Assembly: GCF_002293435.1 (NCBI RefSeq)
Contig: NZ_DBDF01000145.1
Location: forward strand, 1-7,247
Reading direction: 5' to 3'
DNA: 7,247 nt
Source of the DNA: Bacteroides sp. UBA939
Lineage (GTDB): Bacteria > Bacteroidota > Bacteroidia > Bacteroidales > Bacteroidaceae
Shown: positions 1 through 5,900 of the stretch, one piece after another
Position numbering within the stretch: the first letter of the stretch is position 1
Layout: each line of letters opens with the position of its first letter
Notes under the pieces: generated by a model
Databases searched by the model: none
Seen by the model: only the letters and a program-made list of their open reading frames with translations
What the model was told of the DNA's origin: nothing
Translations under genes and position numbers: made by a program

Positions 1-95
1 CTAATAAAAAGAGGAAAACAGACCGAAAATAAGCTCAAAACAAGCTGAATAAAAAACTTTTTGAGGAAAATCTTACTTTTTTTTCTTGTAAATGC

Positions 96-125
96 TTGGA
101 ATATTAAAAAGAATGCCTACATTTG
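96..125 (+). promoter_or_regulatory. Bacteroidetes-type promoter of the ABC transporter operon
   Basis: The -33 TTG is at 96-98 and the -7 element TACATTTG at 118-125, separated by 19 bases. This fits the TTTG-N19-21-TAnnTTTG consensus of the Bacteroidetes primary sigma factor. Transcription should start near 132, about 43 bases before the first gene. An inverted repeat covers the inferred start site. Confidence 0.8.
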
Positions 126-126
126 C

Positions 127-150
127 AGTGTACTATTAAACTAATACACT
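127..150. promoter_or_regulatory. Candidate YtrA-type operator at the transcription start
   Basis: AGTGTA at 127-132 and TACACT at 145-150 form a perfect 6-bp inverted repeat with a 12-base spacer; two further symmetric pairs (TA at 134-135 and TA at 142-143) extend the dyad. It begins two bases after the -7 box, so a bound protein would block transcription initiation. From memory, the Bacillus subtilis YtrA operator is AGTGTA-N13-TACACT, and the third gene of this operon encodes a YtrA-type GntR repressor. Autorepression is an inference. Confidence 0.6.
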
Positions 151-174
151 ATTACTAATAAATAATTCAAGCTT

Positions 175-1029
175 ATGCTACAAGTCGAAAACATTTCATT
201 CAACTATCGCCGGGGCAAAAAAGAAGTCCTGCACGATTTTTCGCTTTCATTGGAGAGAGGCAGAGTCTACGGTTTACTGGGGAAAAATGGCGCCGGTAAG
301 TCTACACTGCTTTATCTGATGAGTGGTTTGCTCACCCCCAAGAGTGGGAAAGTGATGTACCATGACACCGATGTACGCCGTCGGTTACCTATCACGTTGC
401 GGGACATGTTCCTGGTGCCCGAGGAGTTTGAACTTCCGCCCATATCCTTGGTCAGCTATGTGGAACTGAACAGCCAATTCTATCCTCGGTTCAGTAAGGA
501 AGACATGGTAAAGTACCTGCACTATTTTGACATGGAACAGGATTTGAATCTGGGAGCTTTGTCCATGGGGCAGAAAAAGAAAGTTTTCATGAGCTTTGCC
601 CTCGCTACCCATACCTCACTGCTGATTATGGATGAGCCGACTAACGGACTTGACATTCCGGGCAAGAGCCAGTTCCGTAAGTTTATCGCTTCGGGCATGT
701 CGGACGACAGGACGATTATCATCTCTACCCATCAGGTGCGGGATATTGATAAGATATTAGACCATGTGGTGATAATGGACGAGAGCCGTGTATTGCTTGA
801 TGAATCGACTGCCGGCATTTGCAGCAAGCTGCTTTTCCTTGAAAGTGACGACCGCGAACTGGCGAAGGAAGCACTTTACACCCTACCCTCCGTGCAGGGC
901 AACTTCCTGATGTTACCCAATACGGAAGATGAAGAATCGGAGATCAATCTTGAACTGCTGTTTGGTGCTACACTTGCCGCACCGGAGAAGATGGCAGAAA
1001 TGTTTCACCCTAAAAAGAATGAACAATGA
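175..1029 (+). CDS. ABC transporter ATP-binding protein (YtrB/CcmA-like)
   Basis: This is the ATPase subunit of an ABC-2 type transporter; it hydrolyses ATP at the inner face of the cytoplasmic membrane to drive the permease encoded next. In its 284 residues the Walker A motif GKNGAGKST lies at 36-44, a degenerate signature LSMGQKK at 129-135, Walker B LLIMDEPT at 149-156 with catalytic Glu154, the D-loop NGLD at 157-160, and the switch His186 in STHQ. The Q-loop position (VPEE, about residue 83) has Glu instead of Gln, a variant I recall in other ABC-2 ATPases. Residues after about 215 form a C-terminal extension with no recognised fold. The start at 175 follows an AT-rich leader with no clear Shine-Dalgarno, as usual in Bacteroides. 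The stop overlaps the permease start (ATGA), implying translational coupling. The linked YtrA-type regulator points to export or envelope-stress roles; the substrate is unknown. Confidence 0.9.
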   Translation: MLQVENISFNYRRGKKEVLHDFSLSLERGRVYGLLGKNGAGKSTLLYLMSGLLTPKSGKVMYHDTDVRRRLPITLRDMFLVPEEFELPPISLVSYVELNSQFYPRFSKEDMVKYLHYFDMEQDLNLGALSMGQKKKVFMSFALATHTSLLIMDEPTNGLDIPGKSQFRKFIASGMSDDRTIIISTHQVRDIDKILDHVVIMDESRVLLDESTAGICSKLLFLESDDRELAKEALYTLPSVQGNFLMLPNTEDEESEINLELLFGATLAAPEKMAEMFHPKKNEQ

Positions 1030-1865
1030 TACGCGATACCTTTTTTAGTGCACCCCGTTTTGTGAGCCTGTGCCGCAAAGAGATGGTGGAAAGTTGGAAA
1101 GCTAATCTGCTCAGGTTCGTAATGATGTACGGCATAATGGCGATTATTTTCGTATGGAACGGATATTTCAAATATCAGTATCCGCACCACATGCTTGATT
1201 ATAACGTAAACCGGGATCCTGTTTGGGGGTTTGAACTGGGTGCTTTCATTGCGGCAATCATTATTATGGGCATGCTAAGCGCCTCGTTCATTATGGAACG
1301 CATGAAAAGCAAAACGAACCGGATAGCTATGTTGATGACCCCCGCTACAATGTTCGAGAAGTTTTTCTCACGTTGGCTGGTCTACACTTTCGGTTTTCTC
1401 ATCGTATTCCTGATAGCTTTCAAACTGGCAGACTGGACACGTGTAGTGGTTTACCTGGTTAGTTATCCTGAACTGAAAGATATTATTAGCCCCGTCCCAC
1501 TTTCCCATTTGGTAGGTCCTGGACAATATTGGACACCCTTCGATGATTACAAATTCTTCATGTTGGGAGTAAGCGCTTACTTCTTTCAACAGTCTCTGTT
1601 TATTCTGGGCAGTAGCATTTGGCCGAAGAATTCATTTGTGAAGACTTTCACAGCCATCGTAGTCATTACCATCATCTATGTAGCGATAGGGACAACACTG
1701 GGAAAAATAGTGTTTGAAGTGCGTGGTCTCCACAGAGTAAACAACCCTGTGCCTGGGGAAGTTATGACACTTGGGGCAACAATCCTTCTCTTTGGTTTGG
1801 CTATCTTCAACTGGGTAGTCGCTTATTTCCGCTTTAAAGAATCTGAAATCATTAACCGCTGGTAA
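1026..1865 (+). CDS. ABC-2 type transporter permease, six membrane helices
   Basis: This is the likely membrane subunit partnering the upstream ATPase. Its 279 residues contain about six hydrophobic segments, near 29-45, 70-90, 115-135, 177-197, 207-225 and 246-267, the layout of ABC-2 permeases. The basic, Lys/Arg-rich stretch at 91-99 (ERMKSKTNR) after helix 2 probably faces the cytoplasm and could contact the ATPase. A larger loop at about 138-175, rich in Pro and aromatic residues, separates helices 3 and 4. The start shares the ATGA sequence with the end of the ATPase gene, and only two bases separate the stop from the GntR start, so the three genes are almost certainly co-translated. 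I do not recognise a specific substrate family; assignment rests on topology and position. Confidence 0.8.
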   Translation: MIRDTFFSAPRFVSLCRKEMVESWKANLLRFVMMYGIMAIIFVWNGYFKYQYPHHMLDYNVNRDPVWGFELGAFIAAIIIMGMLSASFIMERMKSKTNRIAMLMTPATMFEKFFSRWLVYTFGFLIVFLIAFKLADWTRVVVYLVSYPELKDIISPVPLSHLVGPGQYWTPFDDYKFFMLGVSAYFFQQSLFILGSSIWPKNSFVKTFTAIVVITIIYVAIGTTLGKIVFEVRGLHRVNNPVPGEVMTLGATILLFGLAIFNWVVAYFRFKESEIINRW

Positions 1866-1867
1866 TT

Positions 1868-2236
1868 ATGAATTTTAAAGAAAGTAAAGCCATCTACCTG
1901 CAAATAGCAGACCGCATTTGCGACGAGATACTTCTTGGGCAATACCGGGAAGAAGAACGAATACCGTCCGTCAGGGAATATGCGGCTGTGGTAGAGGTAA
2001 ATGCCAATACGGTGATGCGTTCGTACGATTATCTGCAATCGCAGGAAATCATTTACAACAAGCGAGGTATCGGTTATTTTGTATCCTCCGGCGCCCGCGA
2101 ATTGATTCTTTCATTGCGGAAAGCGTATTTTCTGAAAGAAGAGGTCGATTACTTCTTCAAACAGATGTACATACTCGGGGTTACGGCAGAAGACATGTCG
2201 GATATGTACCGGGAATATAGTAAGAAACAAAAATAA
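1868..2236 (+). CDS. GntR-family transcriptional regulator, YtrA subfamily
   Basis: This cytoplasmic DNA-binding repressor has 122 residues. Residues about 10-75 are a GntR winged helix-turn-helix: IYLQIADRICDEILLGQY leads into RIPSVREYAAVVEVNANTV (the DNA-recognition region, 31-49), and the wing ends at YNKRGIGYFV. The short tail of about 45 residues (AYFLKEEVDYFFKQMYILG and onward) replaces the large effector domain of FadR or HutC types and is typical of the YtrA subfamily, where it forms a helical dimerisation unit. Such regulators usually sit in the operon of the ABC transporter they repress, as here, two bases after the permease. The likely target is the inverted repeat at 127-150. The inducer cannot be read from sequence; cell-wall antibiotics induce the Bacillus relative. 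Confidence 0.88.
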   Translation: MNFKESKAIYLQIADRICDEILLGQYREEERIPSVREYAAVVEVNANTVMRSYDYLQSQEIIYNKRGIGYFVSSGARELILSLRKAYFLKEEVDYFFKQMYILGVTAEDMSDMYREYSKKQK

Positions 2237-2247
2237 AGAAGAAGATT

Positions 2248-3069
2248 ATGAAACGAACAACTTATATAATATTTGGAATGCTGCTTGCCGGTTTGGTGGT
2301 GATGTGCGGCGGCATATTCTATAGCACTACACTAATTGTCCATTGGGATGATGCCATTATGGACATCAACGGAGAACGGAAGACGGTAGAATTACCGGAA
2401 TGTAAGGTCGTGCGGTTGATGGCAGAAAGAGATGTGATTACAGACACTGAAGATGCGAAAGTAATAAGAATGGTTTCATTCGCTAATTTACCGCTGAATG
2501 TCCGTCCGGCGCAAACAGCAAATGGTACTTTCACTTATGCTTCTGATATGGATAAGTATATGACGATGGTTACGTCGGGAGATACATTACGCATCGTATT
2601 CAATTTCTCCAGAGAAAAATTGGAGGAGAAATTCCAGGATATGCTTTGGCTGAATGTACGTTCCGGAGAGATGGAGATAACTTTGCCCGATAATATTCAG
2701 GAGCTTTCTGATGGTCTTGTTGCCCAGAAGATGAATGTTGAAGGCTTTAACAGGGATTCATTGTCACTTTATTCAAAGGAATATACCACAATAAACGATT
2801 GCAATTTCAGAGCGTTGACAGTTCAGGGCGGTTCGTGGTTGTTTAACACCGGTAAAGCGGATAATTTGCACTTGCATTTGAATGAAATACGTAGCTGGCA
2901 CGCAAATACAAGCTCTTTCCATATTGATACAGAGTACTTGTATGCCCATAATAACCACAGGTGTACTTTGCAAAAAGGAGAATGCCGCCAAGTGGTATGG
3001 ATGCCACAATCGAATGATGCTTCACTGAATATAGAACTAAAACAGGCTGCAAAAGTAGTGGTGGAATAA
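2248..3069 (+). CDS. Membrane-anchored beta-rich protein of unknown function
   Basis: I do not recognise a firm family. The 273 residues begin MKRTTYIIFGMLLAGLVVMC, a short basic end then a hydrophobic segment to about residue 26. This is either an uncleaved anchor or a signal peptide; Cys20 follows VVM, a poor lipobox, so lipoprotein status is doubtful. The remaining 245 residues would be periplasmic. From about 160 the chain has short alternating hydrophobic strands with regular Asn/Asp turns, such as SLSLYSKEYTTINDCNFRAL and ADNLHLHLNEI, suggestive of a right-handed beta-helix like the DUF2807 (head GIN) adhesin-like domains common in Bacteroidetes; that is inference. It starts 11 bases after the GntR gene and is the last gene before the terminator at 3161, so it is expressed with the transporter and may be an accessory periplasmic component. 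Confidence 0.65.
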   Translation: MKRTTYIIFGMLLAGLVVMCGGIFYSTTLIVHWDDAIMDINGERKTVELPECKVVRLMAERDVITDTEDAKVIRMVSFANLPLNVRPAQTANGTFTYASDMDKYMTMVTSGDTLRIVFNFSREKLEEKFQDMLWLNVRSGEMEITLPDNIQELSDGLVAQKMNVEGFNRDSLSLYSKEYTTINDCNFRALTVQGGSWLFNTGKADNLHLHLNEIRSWHANTSSFHIDTEYLYAHNNHRCTLQKGECRQVVWMPQSNDASLNIELKQAAKVVVE

Positions 3070-3077
3070 TGCATACA

Positions 3078-3091
3078 CCCGAATTTTCGGG
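3078..3091. repeat. Short perfect hairpin after the operon
   Basis: CCCGAATTTTCGGG is a perfect palindrome with 5-6 paired bases, lying 8 bases after the last stop codon of the ABC operon. No T-run follows it, so it is not a classical terminator by itself; it may protect the mRNA 3' region ahead of the real terminator at 3161. Confidence 0.35.
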
Positions 3092-3160
3092 CAAGCCAAT
3101 AACAATAGCTATTCAGGATACGGAAAAAGGTTATGTCAGAAGCTCCGTTTCTATAAGAAC

Positions 3161-3200
3161 ACCCCTGTTGTAATATATACTACAACAGGGGTATTTTATT
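3161..3200 (+). terminator. Rho-independent terminator of the ABC transporter operon
   Basis: ACCCCTGTTGTA (3161-3172) pairs perfectly with TACAACAGGGGT (3181-3192) around an 8-base AT-rich loop, followed by ATTTTATTTTC. The 12-bp stem and T-rich tail make a strong terminator about 90 bases after the last stop codon. Confidence 0.88.
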
Positions 3201-3235
3201 TTCTCTTCGACTCATTACACAGTCTCTTTTTTATT

Positions 3236-3247
3236 TTGTTGCAGAGA
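3236..3247 (+). repeat. Near copy of the tRNA-fMet 3' end (possible attachment remnant)
   Basis: TTGTTGCAGAGA here matches TTGTTGCGGAGA at 4226-4237 in 11 of 12 bases and in the same orientation. The second copy spans the 3' end of the initiator tRNA gene. The pair brackets the two small AT-rich genes, as attachment repeats would. No integrase is present and the repeat is short and imperfect, so chance is a real alternative. Confidence 0.2.
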
Positions 3248-3286
3248 GCACAGAGGGAAGTTCTTTCAAAAAAAGATGGATTCCAC

Positions 3287-3317
3287 TTGAAGATAAACTA
3301 AAGTTTATCTACCTTTG
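3287..3317 (+). promoter_or_regulatory. Promoter of the two-gene cassette
   Basis: The -33 TTG is at 3287-3289 and the -7 element TACCTTTG at 3310-3317, with a 20-base spacer, a near-ideal Bacteroidetes promoter. The expected start near 3324 gives a leader of about 24 bases before the 65-residue gene. Confidence 0.8.
3291..3310. promoter_or_regulatory. Palindromic operator candidate filling the promoter spacer
   Basis: AGATAAACT (3291-3299) and AGTTTATCT (3302-3310) form a perfect 9-bp inverted repeat around AA. It occupies nearly the whole gap between the -33 and -7 elements and shares one base with the latter. A dimeric repressor bound here would exclude RNA polymerase. Which protein binds is unknown; the downstream DUF5053-like protein, which has a helix-turn-helix-like segment, is one possibility. 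Confidence 0.5.
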
Positions 3318-3347
3318 TAGAGCCAACAAGAACTAATAAACAAACGA

Positions 3348-3545
3348 ATGAAGGACAAGATTGGAAAATTGGAATTACATATTGTCAGGTTAGAACAATG
3401 TATCAGACAAGTTCAGAAATTAAAAAGTATGGGATTGGCTGACGAAAAGATAGATGAAAAAATAGATGCTTATTTAGACAGTATATTAGAAACCAAGAAG
3501 AGAATTGAAGAACTGAAAAAACAAACTCAAGGGGATGCGGATTAA
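3348..3545 (+). CDS. Small coiled-coil protein of unknown function
   Basis: I do not recognise this 65-residue protein. It is highly charged and helical: residues 4-25 (KIGKLELHIVRLEQCIRQVQ) show heptad spacing of Ile/Leu/Val, a short linker MGLADEKIDEKID follows, and 42-60 form a second charged helix ending in KKRIEELKKQTQG. There is no signal peptide or membrane segment, so it is cytoplasmic and probably oligomeric or a helical hairpin. It is translated from a strong promoter 30 bases upstream and lies 31 bases before the DUF5053-like gene, so the two form an operon. Codon choice is AT-rich (ATA, AGA, TTA) compared with the ABC operon, consistent with horizontally acquired DNA. Confidence 0.65.
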   Translation: MKDKIGKLELHIVRLEQCIRQVQKLKSMGLADEKIDEKIDAYLDSILETKKRIEELKKQTQGDAD

Positions 3546-3576
3546 ACATTCCTCCTCTTCTAAAATATAGTTTATT

Positions 3577-3978
3577 ATGAATACGAAGCTGAAAAAAGAA
3601 CTTGAGCTATTAAAAGTAGAGTTGGGAACTCCCACTTTTGATGAACATTTAGAAAAAATGAATGGTATATATACTTCGGCTGAAGATAAGACACTGATAT
3701 CGGAGTATGTAATGTTGATGCTTGACGATATCGGTAAAGACCTGAATGAGGTTAATGGTGAACTGGACACCTTAGAGGCTATAAGAAGTATCTCTAATAT
3801 GATTTCTTTTAACTATATAGCAAAGACTTATTTCAAGAAGTCAAAATCGTGGTTCTCACAACGATTGAATGGGAATATGGTACATGGAAAAAGGTGCGGG
3901 TTTAATGACGACGAATTACGTACGCTAAGGTTTGCACTACAAGATATAAGCAAAAAAATTGGTTCGCTTTCCATTTAA
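3577..3978 (+). CDS. DUF5053-like protein
   Basis: This 133-residue protein resembles, from memory, the DUF5053 family of Bacteroidales, whose function is unknown. Residues 1-65 are acidic and helical (KLKKELELLKVELGTPTFDE and onward). Residues about 78-133 hold the conserved-looking part: SFNYIAKTYFKKSKSWFSQR, then LNGNMVHGKRCGFNDDELRT and LRFALQDISKKIGSL. The pattern IAKTYF-KKSKSW-SQRLNG resembles a helix-turn-helix of phage Cro/CI style (a helix, a turn, then a recognition helix with Ser-Trp), so DNA binding is plausible but unproven. There is no export signal. It follows the 65-residue gene by 31 bases and is AT-rich. Related proteins are, as I recall, often carried on phages and integrative elements, which fits its place beside a tRNA gene. 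Confidence 0.65.
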   Translation: MNTKLKKELELLKVELGTPTFDEHLEKMNGIYTSAEDKTLISEYVMLMLDDIGKDLNEVNGELDTLEAIRSISNMISFNYIAKTYFKKSKSWFSQRLNGNMVHGKRCGFNDDELRTLRFALQDISKKIGSLSI

Positions 3979-4029
3979 GATTGTCTTATCAACAGAAGTC
4001 CGTACATAGAACCTATATAATGTACCATC

Positions 4030-4107
4030 TTTCATCCGCAAATTACGCGGATTACGCAGGTTTATTTAAAATCTAATCTGTGTTATCCGCATAATCTGCG
4101 GATGAAA
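4030..4107. repeat. Long imperfect inverted repeat with nested hairpins
   Basis: The left arm TTTCATCCGCAAATTACGCG and following bases (4030-4067) is mirrored by the right arm ending ATAATCTGCGGATGAAA (4070-4107), with a handful of mismatches. Each arm also holds its own 6-bp hairpin, ATCCGC-N7-GCGGAT, at 4034-4052 and 4085-4103. A T-rich stretch (ATATCTTTTTG) follows on the plus strand, so the structure may also end transcripts from the DUF5053-like gene. I recall similar ATCCGC/GCGGAT repeats in intergenic regions of Bacteroides and other bacteria. No coding sequence is seen in 3979-4228. Confidence 0.65.
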
Positions 4108-4173
4108 AATATCTTTTTGAAGGCTACTTTACTTAAATACAGCCTCTTTAAACCGTCCGACATTTGTCCAACT

Positions 4174-4222
4174 TCTTAAAAAAATAAAGGATAAATAGCT
4201 ATTTATAAGCTATTTATCCTTT
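4174..4222 (-). terminator. Terminator downstream of the initiator tRNA
   Basis: AAAGGATAAATAGCT (4186-4200) and AGCTATTTATCCTTT (4208-4222) form a perfect 15-bp stem with a 7-base loop. Read on the minus strand the stem is followed by ATTTTTTTAAG, a proper U-tract; on the plus strand no such tract follows. It lies six bases beyond the tRNA 3' end, so it ends the tRNA transcript. Confidence 0.85.
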
Positions 4223-4228
4223 GCATTG

Positions 4229-4301
<73 letters not shown>

Positions 4302-4315
4302 ATGTTTAACGGGTG

Positions 4316-4345
4316 CAAAGGTATGGCTTTTATTCGGATATACAA
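4316..4345 (-). promoter_or_regulatory. Promoter of the initiator tRNA
   Basis: On the minus strand, TTG (plus 4343-4345) is followed after 19 bases by TACCTTTG (plus 4316-4323), a very good Bacteroidetes promoter. The transcript would begin near 4309, a few bases before the mature tRNA 5' end at 4301. Confidence 0.85.
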
Positions 4346-4468
4346 ATAAATAGTACTTTATTTTGCTTAAAAAATAAGTTGTATCCCGTAATCTGTTGAT
4401 AGATAAAGGAATAGGGATATTACTTAGTATGCTTTCTATAACCGAATGTTAATAAAACACTTATTTTC

Positions 4469-4499
4469 TTGTGTGGTATAGAGAAAAGCTTTACTTTTG
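4469..4499 (+). promoter_or_regulatory. Promoter of the TetR-fabG-RluA operon
   Basis: The -33 TTG is at 4469-4471 and TACTTTTG at 4492-4499, spaced by 20 bases. The start should be near 4506, about 25 bases before the TetR gene. No other TAnnTTTG element is visible between the three genes downstream. Confidence 0.75.
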
Positions 4500-4516
4500 C
4501 TCAAATTATTAAGCAA
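4497..4516. promoter_or_regulatory. Candidate TetR operator
   Basis: The 20-bp sequence from TTGCT (4497-4501) to AGCAA (4512-4516) is an imperfect palindrome with 7 of 10 pairs matching per half. It overlaps the last bases of the -7 box and the inferred start site, where TetR-type repressors commonly bind their own promoters. No binding family is recognised. Confidence 0.35.
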
Positions 4517-4530
4517 TGTGCAATTAGTTT

Positions 4531-5115
4531 ATGACCGTATCGAAAACGAAAACTAAATTAGTGGATGTAGCCCGTCAGCTATTTGCGAAAATGGGAGTTG
4601 AAAATACCACAATGAACGATATAGCCCTTGCTTCTAAAAAAGGCAGACGAACACTCTACACCTATTTTAAAAGCAAAGAAGAAATTTATATGGCTGTTGT
4701 CGAATCAGAATTGGATATTCTTTCGGATATGATGAAGCGGGTTGCAGAGAAAAATATTTCGCCTGATGAAAAAATCATCGAAATGATTTATACCCGCTTG
4801 GATGCCGTGAAAGAAGTGGTGTACCGGAATGGAACACTCCGCGCCAACTTCTTCCGCGATATATGGCGGGTAGAGAAAGTACGTAAACGATTTGATACCA
4901 AAGAAATACAACTTTTCAAGGACCTTCTTATTGAAGGCGTGGAGAAAGGAGTATTTCAGATTGATGATATTGACATGACAGCCGAGCTGGTACACTATTG
5001 CGTGAAGGGTATTGAAGTACCTTACATACGCGGAAATATAGGCGCTAATCTAACCGATGAAGAACGTGACAAATATGTGGTCAACATCGTGTTCGGTGCA
5101 TTGCGCAGAAAGTAA
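4531..5115 (+). CDS. TetR/AcrR-family transcriptional regulator
   Basis: This 194-residue cytoplasmic repressor has the standard TetR length. The N-terminal DNA-binding domain spans about 5-53: KTKLVDVARQLFAKMGVENT, then the helix-turn-helix TTMNDIALASKKGRRTLYTY and the closing FKSKEEIY, all canonical. Residues 54-194 are the helical ligand-binding and dimerisation domain, which is variable and gives no clue to the effector. The gene is first in an operon with fabG, 33 bases downstream without a new promoter, so a role in sensing acyl chains or lipid state, like FabR or FadR in other bacteria, is a reasonable guess but not shown. The start ATG at 4531 is 25 bases after the inferred transcription start. 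Autoregulation through the palindrome at 4497 is likely. Confidence 0.88.
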   Translation: MTVSKTKTKLVDVARQLFAKMGVENTTMNDIALASKKGRRTLYTYFKSKEEIYMAVVESELDILSDMMKRVAEKNISPDEKIIEMIYTRLDAVKEVVYRNGTLRANFFRDIWRVEKVRKRFDTKEIQLFKDLLIEGVEKGVFQIDDIDMTAELVHYCVKGIEVPYIRGNIGANLTDEERDKYVVNIVFGALRRK

Positions 5116-5148
5116 AGAATAGAAATATTAATTGAATAATTTAAAAGT

Positions 5149-5895
5149 ATGGGATTATTAGATGGAAAAACAGCCATTGTAACCGGTGCTGCACGTGGCA
5201 TCGGTAAGGCTATCGCTTTAAAGTTCGCTTCAGAAGGAGCAAATATCGCATTCACTGACCTGGTAATTGACGAGAATGCTGAGAATACGGCAAAAGAAAT
5301 TGAAGCAATGGGCGTGAAAGCCAAAGGTTATGCTTCAAACGCTGCCAACTTCGAAGATACTGCCAAGGTAGTAGAAGCCATTCATGCAGATTTCGGCCGC
5401 ATTGATATCTTGGTAAACAATGCAGGTATCACTCGTGATGGTTTGATGATGCGCATGAGCGAGCAACAATGGGATATGGTTATTAATGTTAACCTGAAAT
5501 CAGCTTTCAACTTCATTCATGCTTGTACTCCGATCATGATGCGTCAGAAAGCAGGTAGCATTATCAATATGGCTTCTGTAGTTGGTGTTCATGGCAATGC
5601 CGGACAAGCAAACTATGCAGCCTCCAAGGCAGGTATGATTGCTTTGGCTAAATCTATCGCACAGGAACTCGGATCTCGTGGCATCCGCGCCAATGCTATT
5701 GCTCCGGGCTTCATTCTGACCGATATGACTGCTGCACTGTCTGACGAAGTAAAAACCGAATGGGCAAAGAAAATTCCTTTGCGCCGTGGCGGTACACCCG
5801 AAGACGTGGCAAACATTGCTACCTTCCTGGCTTCTGATATGTCTTCTTATGTATCAGGACAGGTAATTCAGGTAGATGGTGGCATGAATATGTAA
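5149..5895 (+). CDS. fabG: 3-oxoacyl-[acyl-carrier-protein] reductase FabG
   Basis: FabG reduces 3-oxoacyl-ACP to 3-hydroxyacyl-ACP with NADPH, the first reduction of each type II fatty-acid elongation cycle, in the cytoplasm as a homotetramer. The 248 residues are the usual length of this short-chain dehydrogenase/reductase. The cofactor motif TGAARGIG is at 12-19, Asp37 ends the second strand, NNAG is at 90-93, and the catalytic set is Asn115, Ser143, Tyr156 and Lys160 (YAASK). ITRDGLMMRM at 94-103 after NNAG and the C-terminal GQVIQVDGGMNM are FabG hallmarks that separate it from general short-chain dehydrogenases. No residue is missing. It follows the TetR gene by 33 bases and precedes the pseudouridine synthase by 5. 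Because the family is large, a different hydroxy-acid substrate is possible, but the match to FabG is strong. Confidence 0.93.
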   Translation: MGLLDGKTAIVTGAARGIGKAIALKFASEGANIAFTDLVIDENAENTAKEIEAMGVKAKGYASNAANFEDTAKVVEAIHADFGRIDILVNNAGITRDGLMMRMSEQQWDMVINVNLKSAFNFIHACTPIMMRQKAGSIINMASVVGVHGNAGQANYAASKAGMIALAKSIAQELGSRGIRANAIAPGFILTDMTAALSDEVKTEWAKKIPLRRGGTPEDVANIATFLASDMSSYVSGQVIQVDGGMNM

Positions 5896-5900
5896 AAGAC

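Noticed and set aside
1918..2220. A 100-codon plus-strand frame inside the GntR gene
   Set aside because: It lies wholly within the GntR gene in another frame; the Arg/Gly/Cys-rich product has no domain.
2248..2310. Lipoprotein signal at Cys20 of the last ABC operon gene
   Set aside because: The residues before the Cys (VVM) do not fit the lipobox, and the hydrophobic segment continues past it.
3078..3091. Terminator at the first hairpin after the ABC operon
   Set aside because: No T-run follows the short stem; the 12-bp hairpin at 3161 is a far better terminator.
4030..4107. CRISPR array
   Set aside because: There are only two inverted, not direct, ATCCGC/GCGGAT units, with no regular spacers and no cas genes.
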